40,487 bases of DNA from Planctomycetota bacterium (GCA_021161675.1 JAGHAF010000052.1:1-40487), one strand, 5' to 3'. Numbered from the stretch's first letter, positions 9,383-18,207 are shown. Notes: a model not told the origin generated them from the letters alone. A program made the numbers and translations.

Positions 9383-9541
9383 ATGAAATACGTCCGCCTC
9401 CTGGGAAGCGCACCAAATCCAGAACAACGCTATATCGGCCTCACATCCAGTCTTGTAAAGGGCCCGGAAGCGCATAACTCGGGCAGCTCCCCGCACTCAT
9501 CGAAGCATCGGCCGTGGCGGGTCGTGGCGGCAATTCAGTGA
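9383..9541 (+). pseudogene. Truncated GIY-YIG nuclease family remnant
   Basis: Starting at the ATG at 9383, the peptide MKYVRLLGS, then NPEQRYIGLTSSL, HNSGSSPHSSKHRPW and VVAAIQ follows the whole first half of small stand-alone GIY-YIG proteins (pattern YVYLLRS, YVG-x-T-x-DL, EHN-x-G-x-SPHT-x-K-x-RPW). Those proteins have about 80-100 residues. Here a stop comes after 52, before the segment with the catalytic glutamate. The catalytic arginine region, usually DL-x-RRL, reads SLVKGP, so activity is unlikely. Neither alternative frame downstream gives a convincing C-terminus. It follows a tRNA, a favoured landing place for mobile genes. Confidence 0.65.
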
Positions 9542-9976
9542 AGTTAGCTTGATGCAAGCAAGCGAAGAGCCGATGGGCCGCAGGCTTCTGAGCCTCCAGG
9601 TGGAAAGCATCGAAACCTGACGATCTGGGGTGCAGTGCCGTTGCTGGTCTGTGACGTCTGGGAACATGCATACTACCTTCAGTGCGAAGACCGGCGCGCC
9701 GATTATGTCGATAGTTACTTTCACATCATAGGCTGGGCCGACGCAAGGGGCCGCCTCGCGCAGGCGCGTGAATTTCAAGGAGACATTGGGGTTGAAATAG
9801 CGGAGTAGCCGGCGTATTGTTCAATGAATTGGGCCGGGCTCTGGGTTTGTAAGATTGGCCTGCGCCCGCGGCGGTCCCGTTTCCTTGGACGCGGGACGGC
9901 ACTCCTCAATGTCGCTTTAGAGCCCGGGTAGGGACGAAGTTACGGTGGAGAAGTAGTTGTGGAACTGGAGGCCTAA
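9542..9976. other. Intergenic leader before nifU
   Basis: No gene is supported. A short imperfect stem (GTCCCG and CGGGAC, about 9874-9896) lies upstream of nifU. I find no near-consensus promoter and cannot point to an IscR-type operator. Confidence 0.4.
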
Positions 9977-10822
9977 ATGTGGGATTACAGTGAGAAAGTG
10001 AAAGATCATTTCATTCACCCGCGGAATGTGGGCGTCATAGAGAATCCCGATGGCGAAGGCGAGGTCGGTTCAATGGCCTGCGGGGACGCCCTCAGGCTAA
10101 CGTTCAAGCTGGACGAATCCGGCCGCATTGCTGACGTGAAGTTTCAGACATTCGGGTGTGCCAGCGCCATCGCTTCGTCCTCCGCTCTGACGGAGATCAT
10201 AAAGGGTATGACCCTGAAAGAGGCCGAGAAGGTGACCAACCGGGACATTGCAGATTACCTTGACGGCCTGCCAGAGCAAAAGATGCACTGCTCGGTGATG
10301 GGGCGTGAAGCTCTCGAGACCGCTATCCGGAACTACCGGACAGGGAGCACAGCCAAGAAGGAACTGGAGAGCAGGGTTGTGTGTGCCTGTTTCGGGGTGA
10401 CTGAGCGGGAGATAGAGCGGGTCATCCTGGAAAACGGGCTTTCGACCGTTGAGGAGGTAACAAACTACTGCAAGGCCGGCGGCGGGTGCGGGGGATGCCG
10501 GGACGATATTGCAGAGATCATCTCCCGCGTCAGGGGCGAGCCCGCAAAGGCTGAGGCGCCTCCTCCTATCCAAAGGAAACTGACAAACATAGAGAGGATC
10601 AAGCTCGTAGAAGAAACAGTCGAAAGGGAGATTCGCCCGTCCCTGCGTCAGGATGGTGGCGATATAGAGCTTATCGACGTCGAAGGGAATCGGGTTTTGG
10701 TGTCCTTCCGTGGCGCCTGTGCGCAATGTGTCGCAGCGGAAGTCACGACGAAGGAAGTCGTCGAGGCCCGCCTGCGTGAATTCGTGTCGGATGACATCGT
10801 GGTAGAGGAGGTTAAGCCGTGA
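9977..10822 (+). CDS. nifU: NifU iron-sulfur cluster assembly scaffold
   Basis: A full three-domain NifU (281 aa) that assembles Fe-S clusters from sulfur supplied by NifS. The N-terminal U-type scaffold has its three cysteines C35 (MACGD), C61 (FGCAS) and C105 (HCSVMG). The central ferredoxin-like [2Fe-2S] part has C136, C138, C171 and C174. The C-terminal Nfu domain has C248 and C251 (GACAQC). GGAGG lies six bases before the ATG at 9977. The stop overlaps the nifS start by four bases. No nitrogenase genes are in the window, so this NIF-type pair may serve general Fe-S assembly, as known in some anaerobes and epsilonproteobacteria. Confidence 0.95.
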   Translation: MWDYSEKVKDHFIHPRNVGVIENPDGEGEVGSMACGDALRLTFKLDESGRIADVKFQTFGCASAIASSSALTEIIKGMTLKEAEKVTNRDIADYLDGLPEQKMHCSVMGREALETAIRNYRTGSTAKKELESRVVCACFGVTEREIERVILENGLSTVEEVTNYCKAGGGCGGCRDDIAEIISRVRGEPAKAEAPPPIQRKLTNIERIKLVEETVEREIRPSLRQDGGDIELIDVEGNRVLVSFRGACAQCVAAEVTTKEVVEARLREFVSDDIVVEEVKP

Positions 10823-11973
10823 CGGAGGTTTATTTGGACAACAATGCGACGACGCAAGTGGCGCCAGAGATTATCGAAGCCATGATGCCTTTCTTCGAGA
10901 AGCTTTGGGGCAACCCCTCCAGCATGCACACCTTCGGGGGCCAGGTCAAGAAGCACGTCGAGCAGGCGCGGGAGCAAGTAGCCGCGCTTATTGGCGCCGA
11001 GCCTTCGGAAATAATCTTCACCAGCTGCGGCTCGGAAAGCGACAACATGGCCCTAAGAGGCGCCGCGGATGCAGCGGGAGGATGGCCCCATATTATTACA
11101 ACCCGAGTGGAGCATCCAGCGGTGCTCACGCCCTGCCGGTATCTGGAAAAGCAGGGCTACAGGCTTACCGAGCTGGAAGTGGATAGCCTGGGGCGACTGG
11201 ACCTTGACCCGCTGAAGACTGGCCTCCGCGACAGTGCGGCGATCGTTAGTATCATGTGGGCTAATAACGAGACGGGCGTCATCTTTCCAATTGGTGAAAT
11301 CGCGGAGATTGTAAAGGGCGCTGGTTCTCTGCTGCATACTGACGCGGTGCAGGCCGTCGGGAAGCTTCCGATCGATGTCAGCAAGACGCCAGTAGATATG
11401 CTCTCGCTTTCTGGGCACAAGCTCCACGCCCCGAAAGGCGTGGGGGCGCTCTACGTGCGCAAAGGCACGAAAGTTAATCCGCTCATCATGGGTGGGCATC
11501 AGGAACGGGGGCGACGGGCTGGCACCGAAAACGTACCTTACATAGTGGGGCTCGGCAGGGCCTGCGAACTTGCGGCGCAAAACATGGAAGAAGAGGCCAT
11601 TCGCGTAGCGGCAATGCGGGACAGGCTCGAGGCGGGCATTCTGAAGTCGTGTCCGGATGTTCGCGTTAACGGTGACAGGCAGAACCGTTTGCCGAACACT
11701 CTGAACGTAAGTTTCGAATTCATCGAAGGCGAGGCAATCCTGCTCTCGCTCAATGAACTTGAAGTAGCGGCCTCCTCCGGATCGGCTTGCACATCAGGCT
11801 CCCTTGAGCCTTCCCATGTGATGAGGGCAATGGGTGTGCCGTTCACAGCCGCCCATGGCTCCATCCGTTTCAGCCTGAGCCGATATAACACTGAGAAGGA
11901 TATTGACTATGTTCTTGAGCATCTGCCACGGGTTGTGGCAAGGCTGCGGGAGATTTCACCGTTCGTACGCTAG
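10819..11973 (+). CDS. nifS: NifS-type cysteine desulfurase
   Basis: Pyridoxal-phosphate enzyme (384 aa) that removes sulfur from cysteine as an enzyme-bound persulfide and passes it to NifU. Seen: N-terminal VYLDNNATTQ, the PLP-binding lysine in SLSGHKLHAPKG, the conserved HTDAVQAVGK segment, and the mobile catalytic cysteine in SSGSACTSGSLEPSHV. The GTG start at 10819 overlaps the nifU TGA (GTGA), so translation is coupled. The tight pairing with a three-domain NifU supports the NifS name over IscS. The 480 bp after the stop contain no further gene of an isc or suf operon. Confidence 0.94.
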   Translation: MTEVYLDNNATTQVAPEIIEAMMPFFEKLWGNPSSMHTFGGQVKKHVEQAREQVAALIGAEPSEIIFTSCGSESDNMALRGAADAAGGWPHIITTRVEHPAVLTPCRYLEKQGYRLTELEVDSLGRLDLDPLKTGLRDSAAIVSIMWANNETGVIFPIGEIAEIVKGAGSLLHTDAVQAVGKLPIDVSKTPVDMLSLSGHKLHAPKGVGALYVRKGTKVNPLIMGGHQERGRRAGTENVPYIVGLGRACELAAQNMEEEAIRVAAMRDRLEAGILKSCPDVRVNGDRQNRLPNTLNVSFEFIEGEAILLSLNELEVAASSGSACTSGSLEPSHVMRAMGVPFTAAHGSIRFSLSRYNTEKDIDYVLEHLPRVVARLREISPFVR

Positions 11974-12453
11974 CGCGCCAGACATTCTCACTCGATTCAA
12001 GCAGAAGCCTGCAGCGACAGGTCTTGTCTGCTCCCTGAGCCCCCGACACTATCAATCGCCTTGAAGATAGATCAGAAAGCGGTTTCTGGCGAGATGCGTC
12101 ATAAAGCTCTGGTCGATTCCTTCTGAACCGAGGGGGACGTGGGCGCCTGCGATGCAGCCCGGCCTGGCCTCAAGAAAGCTGTGATTTTGAGACGTCTGTA
12201 CGTTGCTTCGAGGCAAGGTCGTTCTTGTGCTGGTGATTACTGGGCCACTTCGCTATTATAGGGCGCCCGATCAATTGCAAAAGGCCGCTTGACAACACTT
12301 GGTGGCGCAAGCCCCCGCAAAAGCCTGAGATACCCCTTTCGCGCCTACTCCCACGCAGAGTCGAACAGGCTCATATTCTCCCGCTGCTTGACATGGTTGC
12401 TTACTTTGCTGTAAACCCTCACAAACAGCCAACCGAGAAAGGAGTTCATCGTA
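11974..12453. other. Intergenic region between nifS and the sugar-acid cluster
   Basis: About 480 bp with no supported gene. Near 12328-12337 the string CTGAGATACCC recalls a TPP riboswitch core, but the rest of the fold is missing. A plausible promoter for the next gene is at 12388-12417. No T-tailed terminator for nifS is visible. Confidence 0.45.
12388..12417 (+). promoter_or_regulatory. Possible promoter of the sugar-acid cluster
   Basis: TTGACA at 12388-12393 is a perfect -35 box. With an 18-base spacer, TAAACC at 12412-12417 is a weak -10. The predicted start lies about 30 bases before the alcohol dehydrogenase ATG at 12454, itself preceded by AAAGGAG. Confidence 0.4.
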
Positions 12454-13485
12454 ATGCGAGGGCTTGTGTTCTTGGGCGACAAAAAGGCCGAGGTCAGGGA
12501 TTTCCCAAAGCCGGAGCCAGGGCCCGGCGAAGTGGTCGTGGAGATGAAAGCGGCGGGCCTGTGCGGAAGCGACCTGAATTACTACCGGCAGACATCGGCC
12601 GAACGGGCCGGCGTCGTGATCATCGCCGGACATGAGCCCAGCGGCGTCGTAGACTCCGTCGGTCACGGGGTAAATACCGTCCACGTGGGCGACCGGGTTT
12701 CAGTGTATCATTATCGAGGCTGTGGGCACTGTAAGCACTGCCTTGCCGGCAATATCATGTGGTGTCCCGAGGCCAGGGGGTATGGCGGGCCGATCCACGG
12801 CTCTGCGGCGGACTTCATCCTGACCGATGCGCGCAACTGTCTGCCCTTGCCGGACGAGCTGACCTTCGCACATGGCGCGTTGATAGCCTGCGCCGCGGGC
12901 ACTGCCTTTTCGGCGCTTCGTAAACTCCAGGTTTCGGGCAATGATACTGTCGTCATCTTCGGACAGGGCCCCGTCGGGATGAATTGCCTGATTATGGCCA
13001 GGGGCATGGGCGGACGCGTTATCGCCGTCGAGCCGATCGCGCAGCGCCGGGCTTTGGCCCGCAAGCTGGGAGCGGACGAAATCATTGATCCTAATTCCTC
13101 CGATGTGCGCTCGGCCGTACGAAGCCTCACCAAGGGAGAAGGGGCGGATGTCGCCCTGGATTGCTCAGGAAGCGATGCTGCCAGGGACGGCGCGATTACG
13201 TGCCTGCGGCTCGGAGGGAAGGCGGCCTTCGTTGGGCTGGGAAGCCGCCCGGCCGGCGAGCCGTCTCCCATTAACGCGCTTCACCTGATCGGCTCCCAGA
13301 TTACCGTGATGGGTTCCTTCGTGATGCCAATCAGCAACTACTGGGACCTCGCTGATTTCATCGTCCAGCGCCGGTTGCCGATGTTGGAGATGATCACACA
13401 TCGTTTCTCCATCGAAGAGGCGCCCGAGGCGGTCGCACTCTTCGACGGGGGCAGAACGGGCAAAGTGATCATTGAATGGCCATGA
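12454..13485 (+). CDS. Zinc-dependent alcohol (polyol/hexonate) dehydrogenase, RspB-like
   Basis: A 343-residue medium-chain dehydrogenase. Catalytic zinc ligands C37 (GLCGSD) and H60-E61 (GHEPSG) and the four structural-zinc cysteines C90, C93, C96 and C104 (GC-GHC-KHC ... WC) are all present. The Rossmann fold shows VIFGQGPVGM. The class covers threonine, sorbitol, L-idonate, galactitol and RspB-type dehydrogenases. Next to a RspA/ManD-like dehydratase, the likely role is oxidation of a sugar acid or polyol. AAAGGAG lies nine bases before the ATG. It heads a same-strand cluster reaching 18207, with 73 bp to the SDR gene. Confidence 0.88.
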   Translation: MRGLVFLGDKKAEVRDFPKPEPGPGEVVVEMKAAGLCGSDLNYYRQTSAERAGVVIIAGHEPSGVVDSVGHGVNTVHVGDRVSVYHYRGCGHCKHCLAGNIMWCPEARGYGGPIHGSAADFILTDARNCLPLPDELTFAHGALIACAAGTAFSALRKLQVSGNDTVVIFGQGPVGMNCLIMARGMGGRVIAVEPIAQRRALARKLGADEIIDPNSSDVRSAVRSLTKGEGADVALDCSGSDAARDGAITCLRLGGKAAFVGLGSRPAGEPSPINALHLIGSQITVMGSFVMPISNYWDLADFIVQRRLPMLEMITHRFSIEEAPEAVALFDGGRTGKVIIEWP

Positions 13486-13558
13486 GAGGCAGGGCGCCCC
13501 GTCGTCGGCGACATTGGGCTCCGTGTGTAGCGAAACGTTAGGCCGGAGGTGGTCTGTC

Positions 13559-14374
13559 ATGCGAGAACATACGCCCGTTATGACGGATGTTATCTCAGCC
13601 AGATTCCCTGACCTCGCGGGAAAGACGGCCATTGTAACGGGGGCCAGTCGGGGTATTGGTTGTGGGATTGCCTATTTCCTCGGGCGACAGGGCATGAAAC
13701 TGGTATTGACGGCACGAAGTGAAGAAAAGGGACGGAGCTTTGCCCGGGAGCTTGCTGGAAAGGGTATCGATGCTTTTTGGGTTACAGCGGATCTGACGGT
13801 TCCTGAGCAGGCGGAGATGGTTCTGGATGAAGGCGTGGAACACTTCGGACAGGTGGACCTGCTGGTCAACAACGCCGCCTGCCTGCGTTCAGCTCCATTC
13901 TTGGAGCTGGATGCAGAGCGTTATAAACAGTCTTTCGAGAACAACGTAAGGATTATCTATGAGTTGAGCTACCATACAGCCCGGCACATGGCCCGGAGGG
14001 AGAAAGGAAACATCGTCAATATTTCATCAGTTGGCGGCTTACGAGCTCACCGGGGAATGTCCGGCTACGACGCCTCGAAGGGCGCTGTAGACGCTCTGAC
14101 TCGGGCAATGGCCGTTGAGCTGGCGCCTTATGGAATCAGGGTCAATGCTGTCGCTCCCGGGGCGATGGACGCCCAGCCAATGACCCCACGGCATCGGGCC
14201 CGCGCAAGAGAGAGGGCCAAAGGCATCCCGCTGGGTCGCCGTGGCAGTTGTGAAGAGATAGGAGCTGCGGTGGCGTTCCTTGCTTCTGACGCCGCCGCCT
14301 ATATAACGGGACAAATCCTCTATGTGGACGGTGGCTTGACCACGCAGCTCACTCCACCGGGAATCTGGATTTGA
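13559..14374 (+). CDS. SDR-family oxidoreductase (candidate mannonate/fructuronate or DEH reductase)
   Basis: A classical short-chain dehydrogenase of 271 aa. Seen: nucleotide motif TGASRGIG (27-34), NNAA, catalytic serine in NISSVGG, Y170 and K174 in YDASKG, and the C-terminal YVDGGL. I choose the ATG at 13559 because GGAGGT lies eight bases upstream; the frame is open further back but overlaps the previous gene without a ribosome site. In Bacillus the mannonate oxidoreductase UxuB is an SDR, and SDRs also reduce the unsaturated uronate DEH to KDG. Either role would fit this cluster; the exact substrate is not shown by the sequence. Confidence 0.85.
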   Translation: MREHTPVMTDVISARFPDLAGKTAIVTGASRGIGCGIAYFLGRQGMKLVLTARSEEKGRSFARELAGKGIDAFWVTADLTVPEQAEMVLDEGVEHFGQVDLLVNNAACLRSAPFLELDAERYKQSFENNVRIIYELSYHTARHMARREKGNIVNISSVGGLRAHRGMSGYDASKGAVDALTRAMAVELAPYGIRVNAVAPGAMDAQPMTPRHRARARERAKGIPLGRRGSCEEIGAAVAFLASDAAAYITGQILYVDGGLTTQLTPPGIWI

Positions 14375-14402
14375 GCGGTCAGAGAGAATTCTGAGGAGCC
14401 CG

Positions 14403-15611
14403 ATGATGAGCGCAGTGCAGATACGCGACGTACGTACTATCCTGACGCAGCCCGGCGGCGTCCCCTTAATCGTGGTCAAGGTCATCACCTCCGATCCGGG
14501 CCTGTTCGGGTTGGGCTGCTCTACCTTCACCTGGCGCCATCGGGCAGTTCATGCCTGTCTTGAGCATCATCTGAAGCCCTTCCTGATTGGCAAAGACGCC
14601 GCCAATATAGAGGACATCTGGCAGTCCGGCATGGTGGGAGGCTACTGGCGCAACGGGCCTGTTCTGAACAATGCCCTGAGCGGAGTGGACATGGCGCTGT
14701 GGGACATAAAGGGGAAGATGGCCGGCATGCCCTGCTATCAGCTTTGGGGGGGCCTGAGTCGGCAAGCCGCGGCCGTTTATGTACATGCCAATGGCAGGGA
14801 CAAGCATGAGGTGACAGATAACGCGCAGAAGCTCATCGCTCGGGGCTTTCGCTACATTCGTTGCCAACTGGGCGGCTATCAGGGCGTAACCGACGCGCGC
14901 AATTCGAGGCCGGACGGGAGCCTTCCAGGGGCGTATTTTGACCCACGTGAGAAGCTGCGTCTCATACCTGATCTATTCTCGCACCTGCGCCAGGCGCTGC
15001 CGGACGAAGTGGAACTGCTTTACGACGTTCACGAACGCCTTGCCCCCATGGACGCCGCCTGGCTCGCGAAGGCCCTGGAGCAGTATCGCCTTTTCTTCGT
15101 GGAAGACGTCCTGCCCCCTGAGGATTTGGAGTGGTTTGCCACTATCCGCAGCCAATGCGCCACCCCCCTTGCCATGGGGGAGCTTTTCTGCCATCCGGGC
15201 GAGATTGTGCCCCTGGTATCCCGAAGGCTCATTGATTTTATCCGCGTGCATCCCTCCGCCATTGGGGGCGTTACTCCGTGTCTTAAGCTGGCGCATCTCG
15301 GGGAACTTTTTGGGCTCAGAACCGCCTGGCATGGCCCGCTTGACGTCTCCCCCGTCGGGATGGCGGCAAACGTTCACATGGACGTGTGCCTTCACAACTT
15401 CGGCATTCAGGAATGGGCCTTGCGGGGAGAGCTTGAGCAAGAAATGTTCCCCGGGACCCCACAGATAAAGGGCGGCTACGTCTATCCCAATGATAGGCCG
15501 GGACTCGGTATTGATCTCGATGAAGACCTGGCTGGAAAACATCCCTGTAAGGACAGAGTTCCAGGTTGGACAGTCGCACGCTTTCCAGACGGCACGATCG
15601 GGCGCCCTTAG
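14403..15611 (+). CDS. Mannonate-dehydratase-like enolase superfamily enzyme (RspA/ManD)
   Basis: A 402-residue member of the mandelate-racemase/enolase superfamily, closest by motif to D-mannonate dehydratase and RspA. Metal ligands appear as D in YDVHERLAP, E in FVEDVLPPE and E in MGELF. The D-x-H pair in DVHER and the tyrosine in GAYFDPREK are ManD hallmarks, and HPSAIGG and WHGPLDVSPVG complete the barrel active site. The reaction would be D-mannonate to 2-keto-3-deoxygluconate. Some family members are nearly inactive or use D-gluconate, so function is inferred from the KDG kinase and KDPG aldolase downstream. GAGGAG precedes two adjacent ATGs (14403 and 14406); the second has the better spacing. 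Confidence 0.87.
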   Translation: MMSAVQIRDVRTILTQPGGVPLIVVKVITSDPGLFGLGCSTFTWRHRAVHACLEHHLKPFLIGKDAANIEDIWQSGMVGGYWRNGPVLNNALSGVDMALWDIKGKMAGMPCYQLWGGLSRQAAAVYVHANGRDKHEVTDNAQKLIARGFRYIRCQLGGYQGVTDARNSRPDGSLPGAYFDPREKLRLIPDLFSHLRQALPDEVELLYDVHERLAPMDAAWLAKALEQYRLFFVEDVLPPEDLEWFATIRSQCATPLAMGELFCHPGEIVPLVSRRLIDFIRVHPSAIGGVTPCLKLAHLGELFGLRTAWHGPLDVSPVGMAANVHMDVCLHNFGIQEWALRGELEQEMFPGTPQIKGGYVYPNDRPGLGIDLDEDLAGKHPCKDRVPGWTVARFPDGTIGRP

Positions 15612-15744
15612 ATCATTTGTCGCAGCAACTTCCTGGGATTAGAATGGCCCACGCTCACGCGAGAAGCCAAAGAACCCACGGAAAGGCGACGCATGACCGG
15701 CATGCCCGCTCTTAGACGGCAGGCGAATCAGGAGGTGATAGGCG

Positions 15745-16875
15745 GTGGTTGATCTTAATATCAAGCTGGCTGAGCAATGTCGCTACGACGCCGTGTCTCT
15801 CGGGGAAGTGATGCTGAGGATTGACCCCGGGGACGTGCCGACCGCAAGGGCGCGCACGGCTCGGATCTGGCACGGCGGCGGCGAGACCAACGTTGCGGAA
15901 GGCCTGAGCTACTGTTTTGGTCTGAGGAGCGCGGTTGTCACTGCGCTCGTTGACGACGGCGTAGGACGCAACATTGAGAATCAAATGCGCGAGGCGGGCG
16001 TGGACGTCTCGCATGTCATCTGGTTCAATACGCGCGGCCAGGGGAGGTTCTCGACGGACCAGAAGGGCACGATATGCAACGGCGTCAACTTCACGTGGCG
16101 CGGCAAAGGCGTTCTGCCTTCCGTTACGGAATACTACCGGGCGCACACGGCCATGCGCGAGCTCAAGCCGGGGGACTTCGATTGGGCGGCCTTGTTCGCG
16201 CAGGGCGTTCGCTGGTTCCACACCGGCGGTATTTATGCGCTCATCTCGCCGACCTCGGCGGCGGTAGCCATCGAGGCCCTGGAGGCGGCCGGTGAAGCCG
16301 GGACGTTCGTCTCCTTCGATCTGAACTATCGTTCTAAGGTTGAGCCGAACAAGGAGCGGGCCCGCGAGCAAAACAGGCGGATGGTGGAACTGGCCGACTT
16401 CCTCCTTGGCAACCAGAGCGATTTCGCCGACGCTCTCGGCGAAGAGCGCCGAAAGGTCAGCGAGCATGAAGCGTTCGATGTCTGGCTCGAAGCCTACTCC
16501 GAGATGCTGAGGAGCGTTGCTCAGAAATACCCCAATCTGAAGCTAATCGGCACTCAGCTTCGAGCGCCGCTCAGCGCGGACAGGATCAACTGGGGCGCAG
16601 TGCTTTACGACGTGGCCGAGGACAATGTCCATCTGGCTTCGGTTCGCGAGAATGTCGAGATCGCAGATCGCACCGGCGGAGGCGATTCCTTCGTGTCCGG
16701 TGTGGCCGCGGCGATTCTCAAGGGCAAAGACCTCGACGAGGCCGTCCAATGGGGCGCCGCGCACGGTATCTGTGTGCAAGAAACCCCCGGCGACACGACC
16801 ATGGTCAAACAGGCCGACGTCGAACGGGAGGCCAAGAGGATGGTAACCCGGGGCGGTATCAGCGCTCTCAGATAA
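15745..16875 (+). CDS. kdgK: 2-keto-3-deoxygluconate kinase (PfkB family)
   Basis: Ribokinase-fold sugar kinase of 376 aa that would phosphorylate KDG at C6 to give KDPG. Seen: N-terminal SLGEVMLRI, the substrate motif WHGGGETNVAEGL, central FDLNYRSK, and the C-terminal PfkB signature RTGGGDSFVSG with catalytic D314. The FDLNYR motif and the context favour KDG over fructose. The GTG at 15745 follows AGGAGG with a nine-base gap. It is somewhat longer than typical KdgK (about 310 aa), with an extra segment around residues 230-280. The aldolase begins 26 bp downstream. Confidence 0.88.
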   Translation: MVDLNIKLAEQCRYDAVSLGEVMLRIDPGDVPTARARTARIWHGGGETNVAEGLSYCFGLRSAVVTALVDDGVGRNIENQMREAGVDVSHVIWFNTRGQGRFSTDQKGTICNGVNFTWRGKGVLPSVTEYYRAHTAMRELKPGDFDWAALFAQGVRWFHTGGIYALISPTSAAVAIEALEAAGEAGTFVSFDLNYRSKVEPNKERAREQNRRMVELADFLLGNQSDFADALGEERRKVSEHEAFDVWLEAYSEMLRSVAQKYPNLKLIGTQLRAPLSADRINWGAVLYDVAEDNVHLASVRENVEIADRTGGGDSFVSGVAAAILKGKDLDEAVQWGAAHGICVQETPGDTTMVKQADVEREAKRMVTRGGISALR

Positions 16876-16901
16876 GATCGGCCAGCGCCGGGAGAGACAC
16901 G

Positions 16902-17657
16902 ATGGGGCAGTACCGACGTGACAGAAAACGCGTGGACGCCGCACTGAGGAAAAGCGGCATCGTCGTTGTAATGAACAGGAGTCACGTCGAAAAGGCCGAG
17001 CACATCGTGACGATGATGCAGGCCATACACGATGCAGGTTACGTGGCTGAGGTCACTTTCCGCATAGATGAGGGGCTGCTCCGCGAGGCCATGGCGGAAC
17101 TGGTGAAGGTGCGTGCGCAAAGCCCGGTTGACGACGCTTTGGTTCTCGGCGTTGGCAGCGTTATCAATTCGCATGAACTGGACGCCGCCATCGAACTGGG
17201 ATTCGACATGGTCGTGGGGCCAGCAAACGTGATGGGGGGCTACGGCGAAGGCCGGGATTTCGTCAGAATCGCCCGGGAGGCCGACGTCTTCTCTGCGCCG
17301 GCAGTTTTCACGCCGACGGAGCTCAACTATTTTCTGGAGGCCGAGGGAGGCCTGCAGCCCGACGCCATAAAGGTCTTCCCCGCCCGCTCGCACGGGCCAA
17401 AGGGCGTTTCCGATCTGCTCGCGCCGTTCGCCCGAGAGCGGCACAAGGGCAAGATCATCATGCCCACCGGAGCGGTGGATTGCGAGACCGGGCCGCAGTA
17501 CGTCCAGGCCATATCGCGACGGGGTTTTGCGCCAGTGCTCGGCATGTCAGCCCCGCTCAAGCTCGTGGCGGACAGAAAGAAGCCCGGCGATATTGACACC
17601 ATCGTTGAATCCCTCGAGGATTTCAAGACGAGGTTCAACGCGTCGGGGGACACTTGA
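16902..17657 (+). CDS. eda: KDPG aldolase family protein
   Basis: Class I aldolase splitting KDPG into pyruvate and glyceraldehyde-3-phosphate, the last step of Entner-Doudoroff-type sugar-acid breakdown. Seen: E50 in EVTFR (the family's E-V-T-x-R), LGVGSV, the GPANV strand, and the Schiff-base lysine K157 in AIKVFPA. At 251 residues it is about 40 longer than E. coli Eda, because of an N-terminal extension and an insert before the lysine strand. I use the ATG at 16902, which follows GGGAGAG; the frame extends back into kdgK but without a ribosome site. Confidence 0.88.
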   Translation: MGQYRRDRKRVDAALRKSGIVVVMNRSHVEKAEHIVTMMQAIHDAGYVAEVTFRIDEGLLREAMAELVKVRAQSPVDDALVLGVGSVINSHELDAAIELGFDMVVGPANVMGGYGEGRDFVRIAREADVFSAPAVFTPTELNYFLEAEGGLQPDAIKVFPARSHGPKGVSDLLAPFARERHKGKIIMPTGAVDCETGPQYVQAISRRGFAPVLGMSAPLKLVADRKKPGDIDTIVESLEDFKTRFNASGDT

Positions 17658-17709
17658 GTCAGCAGGTGGGCCTCCGGCCCGTTGCCCTTTAGCCCTGAGG
17701 AGGCTGCGG

Positions 17710-18207
17710 ATGAGGGCCTGCATAATTTACCATACGAAGACCGGCCACACGCGCGAAGCCGCTCATTACGTCGCCCGGGGGCTCTTGGACGCCGGGTGGA
17801 CCGCTGACGTTATTGCTGTCGCTGAATGCGATGTCACGTCGCTGAGGGACTGCGATGCAGTGCTCGTTGGGAGCCCGTGTCATGCGGGCGCCAGCCACAT
17901 CGCAAGTGGCGTGGCACGCCGAATACGCCGTTTCCTCAAGCGTCTGCCATCGGACTGTCTCAGGGGCAAGACGGTTGGCGCGTTCAGCGTGCACTGCCAC
18001 GTCGGGGGCGGCAGAACCGTGCGAAGCATCGAACGGCGATTGGAAGCGCTGGGCGGAAGTGTCGCAGTGGCCGGGCTGGCCGTGAAGGCCGGATCGTTCC
18101 TGAGCCTCTGGCAGGGCCCCGACATAGCGCCTGGAGATGCAAGGCGTTTGACGGCGCTGGGAATGGCCGTGGCGCGGGCGGCCAGCGGGAGAGATTCTGG
18201 TTTATAA
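17710..18207 (+). CDS. Flavodoxin-like protein
   Basis: A 165-residue flavodoxin-fold protein. The N-terminal IIYHTKTGHTRE has the T-x-T-G-x-T phosphate loop that binds FMN, followed by strand-helix repeats typical of flavodoxins, with VLVGSPCHAG as the second flavin loop. GAGGAGG lies six bases before the ATG at 17710, a better start than the upstream in-frame codons. It is last in the sugar-acid cluster, 52 bp after the aldolase, and convergent to an RraA-like gene. It may donate electrons to an unknown partner or act as an NAD(P)H:quinone-type reductase; context does not settle this. Confidence 0.8.
   Translation: MRACIIYHTKTGHTREAAHYVARGLLDAGWTADVIAVAECDVTSLRDCDAVLVGSPCHAGASHIASGVARRIRRFLKRLPSDCLRGKTVGAFSVHCHVGGGRTVRSIERRLEALGGSVAVAGLAVKAGSFLSLWQGPDIAPGDARRLTALGMAVARAASGRDSGL

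Noticed and set aside
9441..9671. 76-aa minus-strand frame after the GIY-YIG remnant
   Set aside because: No ribosome site or recognised family; it overlaps the remnant in antisense.
12320..12380. TPP riboswitch-like string CTGAGATACCC
   Set aside because: The upstream GGGGTGC arm and the downstream CTGATCTGG-AATGCCAGCG part are missing, and the next gene is not a thiamine gene.
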